DNA of 64,000 bases from an uncultured Gammaproteobacteria bacterium. GTDB lineage: Bacteria; Pseudomonadota; Gammaproteobacteria; PS1; Pseudothioglobaceae. The stretch spans positions 234,029 to 298,028 of the forward strand of contig CACDVH010000001.1 in NCBI GenBank assembly GCA_902556205.1, written 5' to 3'. Below the pieces are notes generated by a model. That model saw only the letters and a program-made list of their open reading frames with translations. It made no database searches and was not told where the DNA came from. A program made the position numbers and the translations under genes. Of this stretch, positions 28,287-35,723 are shown piece by piece; the first letter of the stretch is position 1, and every line of letters begins with the position of its first letter.

Positions 28287-29843
28287 CTAAAGTGGCTTAC
28301 GACCAATGTTGCTTCTACTTAATTTAATATTGAATTTCTTACGTATTTTTTGATCAACATCATCACTGATATGACTTGGAAAATATTCAGATAAAATTTC
28401 ATTCTTTTGTTGGATTGCTTTTTCTAAAATAACAGGCTTACCCATATCAGCCCAATCATTTGGACTATCTCTATCACTCAACTCGGGATAGATGTACTCA
28501 CTTTGCATTACATCAATTGTTTGTTCTGAACCGAGATAATGAGCTTTGTCATTTAGGCAAACATCTTTAATAGTTTCAAAACAAAGAGACTCTTCACTGT
28601 CATCACTAAAACCTTTAGTCATTCTCATTGAGGCTCCAAGTAAATCATTATCTAATAGTAAGCTTTCTGGACAAGTTCCAAGAAGACTTGCATACATGCC
28701 GGCAGATTCATAAACGATATTAGCTCCAGCAATAGCAGTAACAGCATGAGTTGAAGCTCTTTCAGATCCAGCTTGAAAGTCAGGGAATTTTGAGTCAGTC
28801 ATTCCAGCTGGTGTTCCAGTAGGTAGATTAAAGTGGTTTCCCATTTGAGCACAAGCAGCTGAAATCAATCCTTGCTCAGGAGAGCCCCCACACATGGCAC
28901 CAGTTCTTAGGTCTGATACAAATGGCCATGTACCAAGAATAGCTGGAGCGCCTGGTTTAATAGCATTTACATAAACTAACCCACCAAGACACTCAGCCCA
29001 AGCTTGAGACACTACTCCTGGAAGTAATGGCGGAGCTGTAGCACCCGCCTGGCCAGCAGATAATAGTAATATAGGCATACCACCTTCAACCCCGACACGA
29101 ACACACTCCAATGACTCTTCTGCAAATTTCATTGGTGGGACTACATGACAATTGCTCATACTGATAAAAGGCCTTTCTCTCCACTTTTCCTCACTACCAG
29201 CAATAATATGAAGCATTTCAAGAGCATCAGTTACATGTTTAGACTCTGTAAAGCTAACACCAGCATGCTTTTCAGTTCCCATTGCAACACAATACACTGA
29301 ATTTTGGTCCATCTCACGTGGACTGGCAATATCTCTAAGAACACACGTGCGCTGAAACATATGAATATGCTCGCACTTGTCAGCTATTCTTGCCATGTCG
29401 TATAAGTCCTGACTCTCTGACTCTCTATATTCGTTATTTTCAGGATCTGCAATAAGTACAGCTGCACCAGCAGTTGAAAAGTGGACCCTTGAACCACTGA
29501 GATCTAAATCATGTTTTGGTGATTGGCCAAAAAGCGTTAGATTTCTTTGAGAAAGATTGATTGCCTTATCAACAATTTCTTTAGACATTCTCAGCCTTCC
29601 ATCATCTCCAAGAGTTGCTCCAAAAGCGACACAGGTTTCTATGCAATGAGGTGTCGCATCACCAAATCCAACCTCCTCAAGAATCCTATAAATATTAGCT
29701 TCAATGTCACAAACCTGTTTATCACTTAGGGGCTTATATCTGCCTCCTGTCTCGCCTGCATTGACAGGCTTTTCTTCTTCTTTTAGTGGTGCATTTCTTA
29801 GAGCAATTCGAGCCTCTCTGCCGCCTGATTTTCGTCTAGTCAT
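28287..29843 (-). CDS. MttB-family corrinoid-dependent methyltransferase, non-pyrrolysine type
   Basis: 518-aa member of the trimethylamine methyltransferase superfamily. N-terminal basic segment, YRILEEVGFGDATPHCIE, HFSTAGAAVLIADPENNEYRES, LGTWPFVSDLRTGAMCGGSPEQGLISAACAQMGNHFNLPTG, and a conserved C-terminal part. The frame has no internal amber codon, so pyrrolysine is absent and the substrate is probably a quaternary amine such as glycine betaine rather than trimethylamine (known for non-Pyl members; inferred here). No corrinoid protein or reactivase is visible in the window. Paired with the DMGDH-like gene downstream. Confidence 0.85.
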   Translation of the reverse strand: MTRRKSGGREARIALRNAPLKEEEKPVNAGETGGRYKPLSDKQVCDIEANIYRILEEVGFGDATPHCIETCVAFGATLGDDGRLRMSKEIVDKAINLSQRNLTLFGQSPKHDLDLSGSRVHFSTAGAAVLIADPENNEYRESESQDLYDMARIADKCEHIHMFQRTCVLRDIASPREMDQNSVYCVAMGTEKHAGVSFTESKHVTDALEMLHIIAGSEEKWRERPFISMSNCHVVPPMKFAEESLECVRVGVEGGMPILLLSAGQAGATAPPLLPGVVSQAWAECLGGLVYVNAIKPGAPAILGTWPFVSDLRTGAMCGGSPEQGLISAACAQMGNHFNLPTGTPAGMTDSKFPDFQAGSERASTHAVTAIAGANIVYESAGMYASLLGTCPESLLLDNDLLGASMRMTKGFSDDSEESLCFETIKDVCLNDKAHYLGSEQTIDVMQSEYIYPELSDRDSPNDWADMGKPVILEKAIQQKNEILSEYFPSHISDDVDQKIRKKFNIKLSRSNIGRKPL

Positions 29844-30040
29844 GATCGTAGATTCAGTTTGTGCAATGACAACATTTTGATACGAATTATAAGTACTGTC
29901 AACTATTTTTTTATAGCTAAATTTTAGAGAAAATCTATAATGAAATTTAGAGAGAAATTAGATAAAAATTAATTATCTTTTCATCCATCAAAATTGTGAG
30001 AAGTGCAAGAATATTTTGATAGAAAAATTATAACATATGT

Positions 30041-30060
30041 TCTATTTTTGAAAAAATAGA
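30041..30060. promoter_or_regulatory. Inverted repeat upstream of the inositol operon, candidate RpiR/IolR operator
   Basis: TCTATTTTT and AAAAATAGA form 9-bp perfect arms with a 2-nt spacer, about 30 bp upstream of the TATACT element. The inositol operon encodes an RpiR-type regulator, a family that binds inverted repeats in such positions. The link is inferred from position. AT-richness makes chance repeats more likely. Confidence 0.4.
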
Positions 30061-30072
30061 AAAATACAAATT

Positions 30073-30096
30073 CATATATATAAATTGATGTATACT
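30073..30096 (+). promoter_or_regulatory. Promoter/operator element of the inositol operon, shared with the TRAP operon
   Basis: This element matches the one at 50315-50337 at 22 of 23 bases. It ends in a -10-like TATACT (30091-30096) and holds a quasi-palindrome around AAATTGAT. No convincing -35 is found at 17-18 nt. A shared sequence at two transporter promoters suggests a common regulator or a common sigma-70 promoter design. Confidence 0.55.
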
Positions 30097-30177
30097 AAAT
30101 TTCTTGGAGCAAATCATGCTTCAAGATTGATGTCAATTTTGATATTCATTTATATATATAAATAGGAGAAAAACATT

Positions 30178-31140
30178 ATGTTTAATATCTACAAAAACAC
30201 TGCAAAAGTTTTTTTAGCAGTGTCTGTTCTTTTTGGAGCAACAATGTTTGGCAGTTCTGCCGCAGTTGCATCTGGAGAGAAATTTGTACTAATCAGCCAT
30301 GCGCCAGACTCTGATTCATGGTGGAATACAATTAAAAATGCAATAGGAATTGCAGGTGAGCAAATGGGAGTCGATGTAGATTATCGTAACCCAACTACAG
30401 GAGACCTTGCTGATATGGCTCGCATTGTTGAGCAAGCTGCTGCAAGTAATCCAGACGGAATTATTGTAACGATTGCTGATTATGATGTCCTAAAAGGTCC
30501 AATTACTTCAGCTATTGCCAAAGGAATTCCAGTTGTAACAATTAACTCAGGTACGCGTGAGCAGTCTGAAATGCTAGGAGCATTAGCACACATTGGTCAG
30601 CCTGAGTACGATGCTGGCTTTGGAGCTGGTAAGAGAGCAAAAGCTGCTGGAGCAACAAAGTTTTTATGTGTTAATCACTTTTTTACCAATCCAGTTTCAG
30701 TTGATCGTTGCCAAGGATATGCAGACGCACTTGGTGTTGATTTAGGTGATCAAATGATTGACTCAGGTCAAGATCCAACTGAAATTAAAAATAAAGTTAT
30801 GGCTCACCTTAGGTCACATCCTGATACAGACGCCATTCTTACTTTAGGTCCAACTTCTGCCCACCCAACTCTATCAGCTCTTGATGATATGGGACGCTCA
30901 GGAGATATGTACTTTGGAACTTTTGACCTTTCAGGTGAAATTGCTGCTGCTGTAAAGTCAGGTGTAATTTCATTTGCAATTGATCAGCAACCGTACCTTC
31001 AAGGCTACTTGCCGGTCGTTTTCTTGACTAACATGTCAAGATATGGTGTATGGCCTTCTGGCGCAATTAACTCTGGCCCTGGATTTATCACTAAGAGTAA
31101 TATTAGCTTAGTTGAGCAATATGCAGGCGTTTACCGTTAA
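30178..31140 (+). CDS. Sugar/inositol ABC transporter periplasmic binding protein
   Basis: 320 aa. Signal peptide at residues 1 to about 32 (KNTAKVFLAVSVLFGATMFGSSAAVAS), so periplasmic. The mature part is a ribose/inositol-type binding protein (Peripla_BP_4 fold: FVLISHAPDSDSWWNTIKNAIGIAGEQMG, SNPDGIIVTIAD, GIPVVTINSG, AILTLGPTSAHPTLSALDDMG). The adjacent iol genes point to an inositol ligand (inference). It has an AGGAG ribosome-binding site 9 nt upstream and is followed by a terminator hairpin, so it is probably made in excess over the membrane components. Confidence 0.9.
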   Translation: MFNIYKNTAKVFLAVSVLFGATMFGSSAAVASGEKFVLISHAPDSDSWWNTIKNAIGIAGEQMGVDVDYRNPTTGDLADMARIVEQAAASNPDGIIVTIADYDVLKGPITSAIAKGIPVVTINSGTREQSEMLGALAHIGQPEYDAGFGAGKRAKAAGATKFLCVNHFFTNPVSVDRCQGYADALGVDLGDQMIDSGQDPTEIKNKVMAHLRSHPDTDAILTLGPTSAHPTLSALDDMGRSGDMYFGTFDLSGEIAAAVKSGVISFAIDQQPYLQGYLPVVFLTNMSRYGVWPSGAINSGPGFITKSNISLVEQYAGVYR

Positions 31141-31158
31141 AAGTTAGTTGATCTCAAT

Positions 31159-31201
31159 AATGCTACTCACTATAGAAACAATAAGTGAGTAGCATTTTTT
31201 T
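31159..31201 (+). terminator. Intra-operon terminator/attenuator after the binding-protein gene
   Basis: 13-bp perfect stem AATGCTACTCACT / AGTGAGTAGCATT with a 12-nt loop, then a run of seven T. It lies between the binding-protein gene and the permease gene of the same transporter and probably gives partial termination. Confidence 0.85.
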
Positions 31202-31231
31202 AAATTAGATATAAATTCAGTGGATTAAATC

Positions 31232-32338
31232 ATGTCAGATGATGTAAAGAATAATTCAAGTCTTCGAACTAATTTTAGAACTGTTATGTTAAGGCCAGAT
31301 CTTGGTGCAATAGTTGGAGTTATATTAGTATTCCTTTTCTTTTTTTTAGTGGCTCGCGACACAGGAATGTTTTCCTTAGAGGGCTCAATGAACTGGGGAA
31401 TAGTCTCGTCTCAATTTATAATCATTGCAGTAGGCGCCTGTCTATTGATGATTGCAGGAGAATTTGATCTATCTGTTGGATCTATGATCGGTTTTGCTGG
31501 GATAGTTATTGCTGTTACCTCAGTAGTGTGGGGTTGGCCTGTTTGGCTTAGCATAATTTCAGCATTTGCCATATCAATGGCTATAGGAGCATTGATAGGC
31601 TACATTACTATTAGTACAAATCTACCTTCTTTTATTGTGAGTTTAGCCTTTCTGTATATCTTGAGAGGACTTACTATTTTTATTGCAATAATAAGTACAA
31701 AAAAAACAATCATAGGTGGTGTAACTGAGGTAGCTCAGGATGATTGGTTGGCGCCAATTTTTGGTGGAGAGATATTCACTGGCGTATTTCAATGGCTTGC
31801 TGAACAAGGCATGATTCAAACATTTGTTGCAGGAACAAAAGCTGGACAGCCTGTTGTTTCTGGAATACCAATGATGATGGTGTGGGCTTTAGGATTAATT
31901 GTTTTTGCTCATTTTCTATTAACAAAAACTCGTTTTGGAAATTGGATTTATGCTTCTGGTGGAGACGCACAAGCAGCAAAACACATTGGAGTTCCAGTGA
32001 ACAGAGTTAAGATACTAATGTTTGTATTTACAGCTTTTTGTGCAACCGTTTTCGCTACTACACAGGTTATCGAATTCGGCTCAGCTTCTGCAGATAGAGG
32101 AGTCCTCAAAGAGTTTGAAGCAATTATTTCAGTAGTTATTGGGGGGGCTTTGCTAACTGGAGGGTATGGGTCAGTTATTGGGGCCGCACTTGGTGCTGTG
32201 ATATTTGGAGTAGTTCAACAAGGTTTATTCTTTATTGGTGTAGAAAGCTCCTTATTTAGAGTTTTTCTAGGTGTGCTTCTTTTACTAGCTGTAATACTTA
32301 ATACCCATGTTCGTAAGTTAATAACGGGAGCAAAATAA
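31232..32338 (+). CDS. Sugar/inositol ABC transporter permease
   Basis: 368-aa inner-membrane protein with about nine to ten hydrophobic segments, of the BPD_transp_2 (ribose/xylose/inositol) type. Characteristic segments: LMIAGEFDLSVGSMIGFAGIV, NLPSFIVSLAFLYILRGLTIF, ARHIGVPVNRVKIL-like stretch (here AAKHIGVPVNRVKILMFVF) and GGALLTGGYGSVIGAALGAVIFGVVQQGL. It shares a base with the ATPase start (TAATG), so the two are coupled. Probably takes up inositol, given the operon. Confidence 0.9.
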   Translation: MSDDVKNNSSLRTNFRTVMLRPDLGAIVGVILVFLFFFLVARDTGMFSLEGSMNWGIVSSQFIIIAVGACLLMIAGEFDLSVGSMIGFAGIVIAVTSVVWGWPVWLSIISAFAISMAIGALIGYITISTNLPSFIVSLAFLYILRGLTIFIAIISTKKTIIGGVTEVAQDDWLAPIFGGEIFTGVFQWLAEQGMIQTFVAGTKAGQPVVSGIPMMMVWALGLIVFAHFLLTKTRFGNWIYASGGDAQAAKHIGVPVNRVKILMFVFTAFCATVFATTQVIEFGSASADRGVLKEFEAIISVVIGGALLTGGYGSVIGAALGAVIFGVVQQGLFFIGVESSLFRVFLGVLLLLAVILNTHVRKLITGAK

Positions 32339-33102
32339 TGAGTAGTTCACCTCTCATGGAACTTAAGGATATTCATAAAAGCTTCGGAAATGTTGATGCT
32401 CTCAAGGGAGTTTCTATTTCTATAAATGCTGGGGAATGTCATTGTTTACTCGGCGACAATGGAGCTGGTAAATCAACTTTTATTAAAATTATGTCTGGTG
32501 TTCATCAGCCAACAAAAGGCAAGATTAATATCAATGGGAAAGAAATAGAAATCAACAATCCGCGTGAAGCTATTGATGTTGGGATTGCAACAGTTTATCA
32601 AGATTTAGCATTAATTCCTTTGATGTCAGTCTCACGTAATTTTTGGCTTGGCAGGGAGTTAACAAAAAAAGTTGGACCGGTCACACTCATGGATTTTGAA
32701 AAATGTGATTCAATTTTGATGTCTGAAATGGATAAGATTGGAATCAAATTAAGAGATCCTAGCCAATCAATAGGTACTTTATCAGGAGGCGAAAGACAAA
32801 CTGTAGCAATTGCCCGAGCTGTATTTTTTGGAGCTAAGATTTTGATATTGGATGAACCAACATCAGCTTTAGGGGTATATCAGACCTCAAATGTATTAAA
32901 AACGATTGAAAGAGTCCGAGAAAAAGGCGTTGCTGTTGTATTTATTTCTCATAATGTCTCTCACGCCCTAGCTGTTGGGGATAAGTTTACAGTCCTATCT
33001 AGAGGCGAAACTCTTGGAACTGCAAAAGCTGGTGAGATTGATTTTCAAGAATTACAACTCCTGATGTCTGGCAATAAAGAATTGTCAGAATTAAAAAAAT
33101 AG
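32338..33102 (+). CDS. Sugar/inositol ABC transporter ATPase, single-domain
   Basis: 254 aa. Walker A GDNGAGKST (residues 39-47), LSGGERQ signature, Walker B ILILDEPTSALG and the switch His in VFISHNVSHA are all visible. Ribose/xylose/inositol-type transporters usually have a double ATPase of about 500 aa. This protein carries only one domain, like the fructose-transporter FrcA type, and presumably works as a homodimer. It follows the permease directly (TAATG overlap) and precedes iolG by 9 bp. Confidence 0.9.
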   Translation: MSSSPLMELKDIHKSFGNVDALKGVSISINAGECHCLLGDNGAGKSTFIKIMSGVHQPTKGKININGKEIEINNPREAIDVGIATVYQDLALIPLMSVSRNFWLGRELTKKVGPVTLMDFEKCDSILMSEMDKIGIKLRDPSQSIGTLSGGERQTVAIARAVFFGAKILILDEPTSALGVYQTSNVLKTIERVREKGVAVVFISHNVSHALAVGDKFTVLSRGETLGTAKAGEIDFQELQLLMSGNKELSELKK

Positions 33103-33111
33103 GAATGAGTC

Positions 33112-34092
33112 ATGAATATATGTTTAATTGGAGCTGGTAGAATTGGAATTGTTCATGCAATTGCTATTTCTAGTGAAAAAAATACAATTCTTCATTCTGT
33201 AGTAGATGTTAACCAACCAGCAGCTGAGGACTTGGCAAAAAAATATAGTGCCCAAGTTTTAACTATTGATGAAGCTTTTAGCAATGAAGACATTGATGCT
33301 TACATTATTGCTAGCAGTACCGCAACTCATGCTGATTTAATAGAAAAGTGTTCTGAAGTGGGTAAGCCAGTTTTTTGTGAAAAACCAATAGATCTTAGTC
33401 TTAAAAGAGCAGAATCTTGTGCTAAATTGGTAGAGCAAAGTGGTATTGTCTGCATGCTTGGGTTTAATAGACGATTTGATCCTAATATGGCAAACTTAAA
33501 GAGTAAAGTGGATTCAAATGTAATTGGCTCTATTCAATCTTTGGTGATCACCTCTCATGATCCTGCGCCACCTTCAATGGATTATATTCAAAGTTCTGGT
33601 GGACTATTTCACGACATGATGATCCATGATTTTGATATGGCCTGTTGGATTTTAGGCGATACACCGGATAGCATCTATGTATCAGCAACTGCTAATAATG
33701 AAGATATCAAAAAGGCGAGAGATGTAGATACTGCCAGTGTCATCATGAATATGAAAAAAGGGGCAATCGTTACTATTCTTAATGGTCGACAAGCTTCCTT
33801 TGGTTATGATCAAAGGATTGAGGCTTTTGGTGAGAAAGGCATGCTTCAGGTTAAAAATGAGTTAGAAGATAAAGTGGTTCTGAGTAATGCCGATGGCATT
33901 AATCAAGCAAAAGCTAAGCATTTTTTTCTAGAGCGATATGAAAAGGCATACCATAATGAGCTGCTTCATTTTATGGAGTCCTATCATTTAGGCATTAAGC
34001 CAAGTGTGGATATTTCAGATGGTGTTCTTGCTTTAAAAATTGCAGAAGCTGCATCAAAATCTCTTAAATCTGGTTTTCCAGAAAATTTATAG
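33112..34092 (+). CDS. iolG: Inositol 2-dehydrogenase, Gfo/Idh/MocA family
   Basis: 326-aa NAD-dependent dehydrogenase. N-terminal Rossmann motif NICLIGAGRIGIVHA, the family-defining CEKPIDLS, and HDMMIHDFDMACWILGD with the catalytic Asp/His pattern. IolG oxidises myo-inositol to 2-keto-myo-inositol (scyllo-inosose), the first step of the pathway encoded downstream. Length is near that of B. subtilis IolG (344). A second Gfo/Idh enzyme in the same operon (41591) may act on another inositol isomer. Confidence 0.85.
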   Translation: MNICLIGAGRIGIVHAIAISSEKNTILHSVVDVNQPAAEDLAKKYSAQVLTIDEAFSNEDIDAYIIASSTATHADLIEKCSEVGKPVFCEKPIDLSLKRAESCAKLVEQSGIVCMLGFNRRFDPNMANLKSKVDSNVIGSIQSLVITSHDPAPPSMDYIQSSGGLFHDMMIHDFDMACWILGDTPDSIYVSATANNEDIKKARDVDTASVIMNMKKGAIVTILNGRQASFGYDQRIEAFGEKGMLQVKNELEDKVVLSNADGINQAKAKHFFLERYEKAYHNELLHFMESYHLGIKPSVDISDGVLALKIAEAASKSLKSGFPENL

Positions 34093-34103
34093 TTCTCAAT
34101 TGA

Positions 34104-34925
34104 ATGAGCCCCACTAATATTAATGAATTAAATAATTTGCTGCAAGAAAGTTATCCTTCCTTGAGTAAGAAAATGAAGTTAATTGCTTTTTATATCATAG
34201 ATCAGCCACAAAACCTAGCGATTAATACGCTTGCAGTAATTGCTACAGATATAGGTGTTTATCCATCTACATTGGTTCGTTTTGCTAAACACTTTGGTTT
34301 TAGTGGTTTTGCAGAGATACAAGCTTTATTTAAAGTAAGGATTTCAGAGAGTGCAATTAACTATAAGCAGCGGATTACCGATGTAAAAAATATCACTGAA
34401 AGTGACACTGCTACGGACTCTTCCAACATCTTTTATGATATTACAAAACGAAATGTTGCTGCAACTCAACTGCTTGCTGAAAATACTGATATTGATTTAA
34501 TAGAAGATTCAGTTTTGGCACTATGTGAGGCAAGTGAAGTTATATTATGTGGCACAAATAGAGCACAACCAGTAGCCAATTATTTCTACTATATGTTGAA
34601 TAATCTTGGTATAAGGTGCCGAATCACTAATGATACAAATGAAGTAGAAAACTTATCAAATTGGCTTGATGAAAAAACAGTATTTATTGCTATAACTTAT
34701 AATCCATACAATGAAAATACTACTCAAGCCGTAAAGACTGCTAAGAAAGCTAACTCAAAGGTAATTCTTTTAACTGATACTGAGCTAAATCCAATAGCCC
34801 ATCTTGCAGATTTTTTATTTAGTATTCATGAAGCTGAAATTCATACATTTAGGTCCTTGGGGGCAACGATGTGTTTAGTTCAAGCAATATGTATTTCAAT
34901 TGGTTATCATCAACAAGGAAATTAA
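34104..34925 (+). CDS. RpiR-family transcriptional regulator (candidate inositol regulator)
   Basis: 273 aa. N-terminal HTH_6 domain (residues 1 to about 77: LSKKMKLIAFYIIDQPQNLAINTLAVIATDIGVYPSTLVRFAKHFGFSGFAEIQALFK), then a SIS sugar-phosphate isomerase-like domain from about 125 (EVILCGTNRAQPVANYFYYMLNNLGIRC ... VFIAITYNPYNENT). SIS domains bind a phosphorylated sugar, so an iol intermediate is a plausible ligand. The gene lies inside the inositol operon between iolG and iolB, so it probably controls this operon. RpiR-type IolR repressors are known in proteobacteria. Confidence 0.85.
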   Translation: MSPTNINELNNLLQESYPSLSKKMKLIAFYIIDQPQNLAINTLAVIATDIGVYPSTLVRFAKHFGFSGFAEIQALFKVRISESAINYKQRITDVKNITESDTATDSSNIFYDITKRNVAATQLLAENTDIDLIEDSVLALCEASEVILCGTNRAQPVANYFYYMLNNLGIRCRITNDTNEVENLSNWLDEKTVFIAITYNPYNENTTQAVKTAKKANSKVILLTDTELNPIAHLADFLFSIHEAEIHTFRSLGATMCLVQAICISIGYHQQGN

Positions 34926-35723
34926 ATGTCATTATTAAGTCGACCAAAAAATAGTAAAGGTAGTTGTTATCAGAAAATTACACCTCAATCTGCAAATTGG
35001 GATTTTGTAGGTTTTGAAGCTCATGATCTCAAAGAAAATGAGACGCTAGATTGGAAAGATGAATTAAATGAATGTTGCCTGGTAATTTTATCTGGAATGG
35101 CCAATATAAGCGTTGATGAGCATGAGTTTAATAATGTTGGAGAGAGAATGAGTGTGTTTGATGATATCAATCCTCATGCTTTATATGCTCCAAATAAAAG
35201 CAAAATAAAAGTTACTGCTCTAACTAAATTGGAGTTAGCCATTGCAATTGCTCCAGGATTTGGTAATTTTCCAGCGAGACATATTAGGCCTGATGAAATG
35301 TCTAGCGAGGTAAGAGGCGAAGGGAGTAATGAGAGATTTATTTGCAATATACTCCCAGAGCAAGACAAGGCTGATAGTCTCCTTGTTGTTGAGGTTAAAA
35401 CGCCTTCAGGTAATTGGTCTAGCTACCCTCCTCACAAGCATGATTCAGACAATATCCCAGTTGAGACCTATTTAGAAGAAACATACTATCATCGAATTAA
35501 TCCTCCTCAAGGGTTTACTTTTCAGAGAGTTTATACCGATGATTTATCGATCGATGAGACAATGGCCGTTGAAGATAAGTGTGTTGTTCTTGTTCCAAAA
35601 GGATATCATCCAGTTGGTGTTCCCCATGGATATGATTCCTATTATTTAAATGTAATGGCTGGACCAAAAAGACAATGGATATTTAATAATGATCCTAAAC
35701 ATGAGTGGATGCTAGAGCAATAA
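34926..35723 (+). CDS. iolB: 5-deoxy-glucuronate isomerase
   Basis: 265-aa cupin isomerase converting 5-deoxy-glucuronate to 2-deoxy-5-keto-gluconate. The metal-binding motif is SYPPHKHD (His170, His172), followed by ETYLEETYYHRINPPQGFTFQRVYTDD, VLVPKGYHPVGVPHGYDSYYLNVMAGP and WIFNNDPKHEWM, which is the canonical IolB pattern. The stop shares a base with the iolC start. A second, more divergent IolB is encoded at 43709. Confidence 0.93.
   Translation: MSLLSRPKNSKGSCYQKITPQSANWDFVGFEAHDLKENETLDWKDELNECCLVILSGMANISVDEHEFNNVGERMSVFDDINPHALYAPNKSKIKVTALTKLELAIAIAPGFGNFPARHIRPDEMSSEVRGEGSNERFICNILPEQDKADSLLVVEVKTPSGNWSSYPPHKHDSDNIPVETYLEETYYHRINPPQGFTFQRVYTDDLSIDETMAVEDKCVVLVPKGYHPVGVPHGYDSYYLNVMAGPKRQWIFNNDPKHEWMLEQ

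Larger units (their letters stand above)
29844..30177. other. 334-bp divergent regulatory gap between the MttB gene and the inositol operon
   Basis: The only stretch of this size without a gene. It is very AT-rich and contains a 9-bp inverted repeat (30041-30060), a 23-bp element shared with the TRAP promoter (30073-30095), a 16-bp alternating AT palindrome (30148-30163) and the AGGAG ribosome-binding site of the binding-protein gene. No open frame of note was seen. Confidence 0.8.

Noticed and set aside
28287..29843. Pyrrolysine-dependent trimethylamine methyltransferase
   Set aside because: The frame is continuous with no internal amber codon, and no pyl genes are seen.
30148..30163. 16-bp perfect AT palindrome before the binding-protein gene
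   Set aside because: It is simple alternating A/T close to the ribosome-binding site; such palindromes arise readily in AT-rich gaps and there is no independent support.
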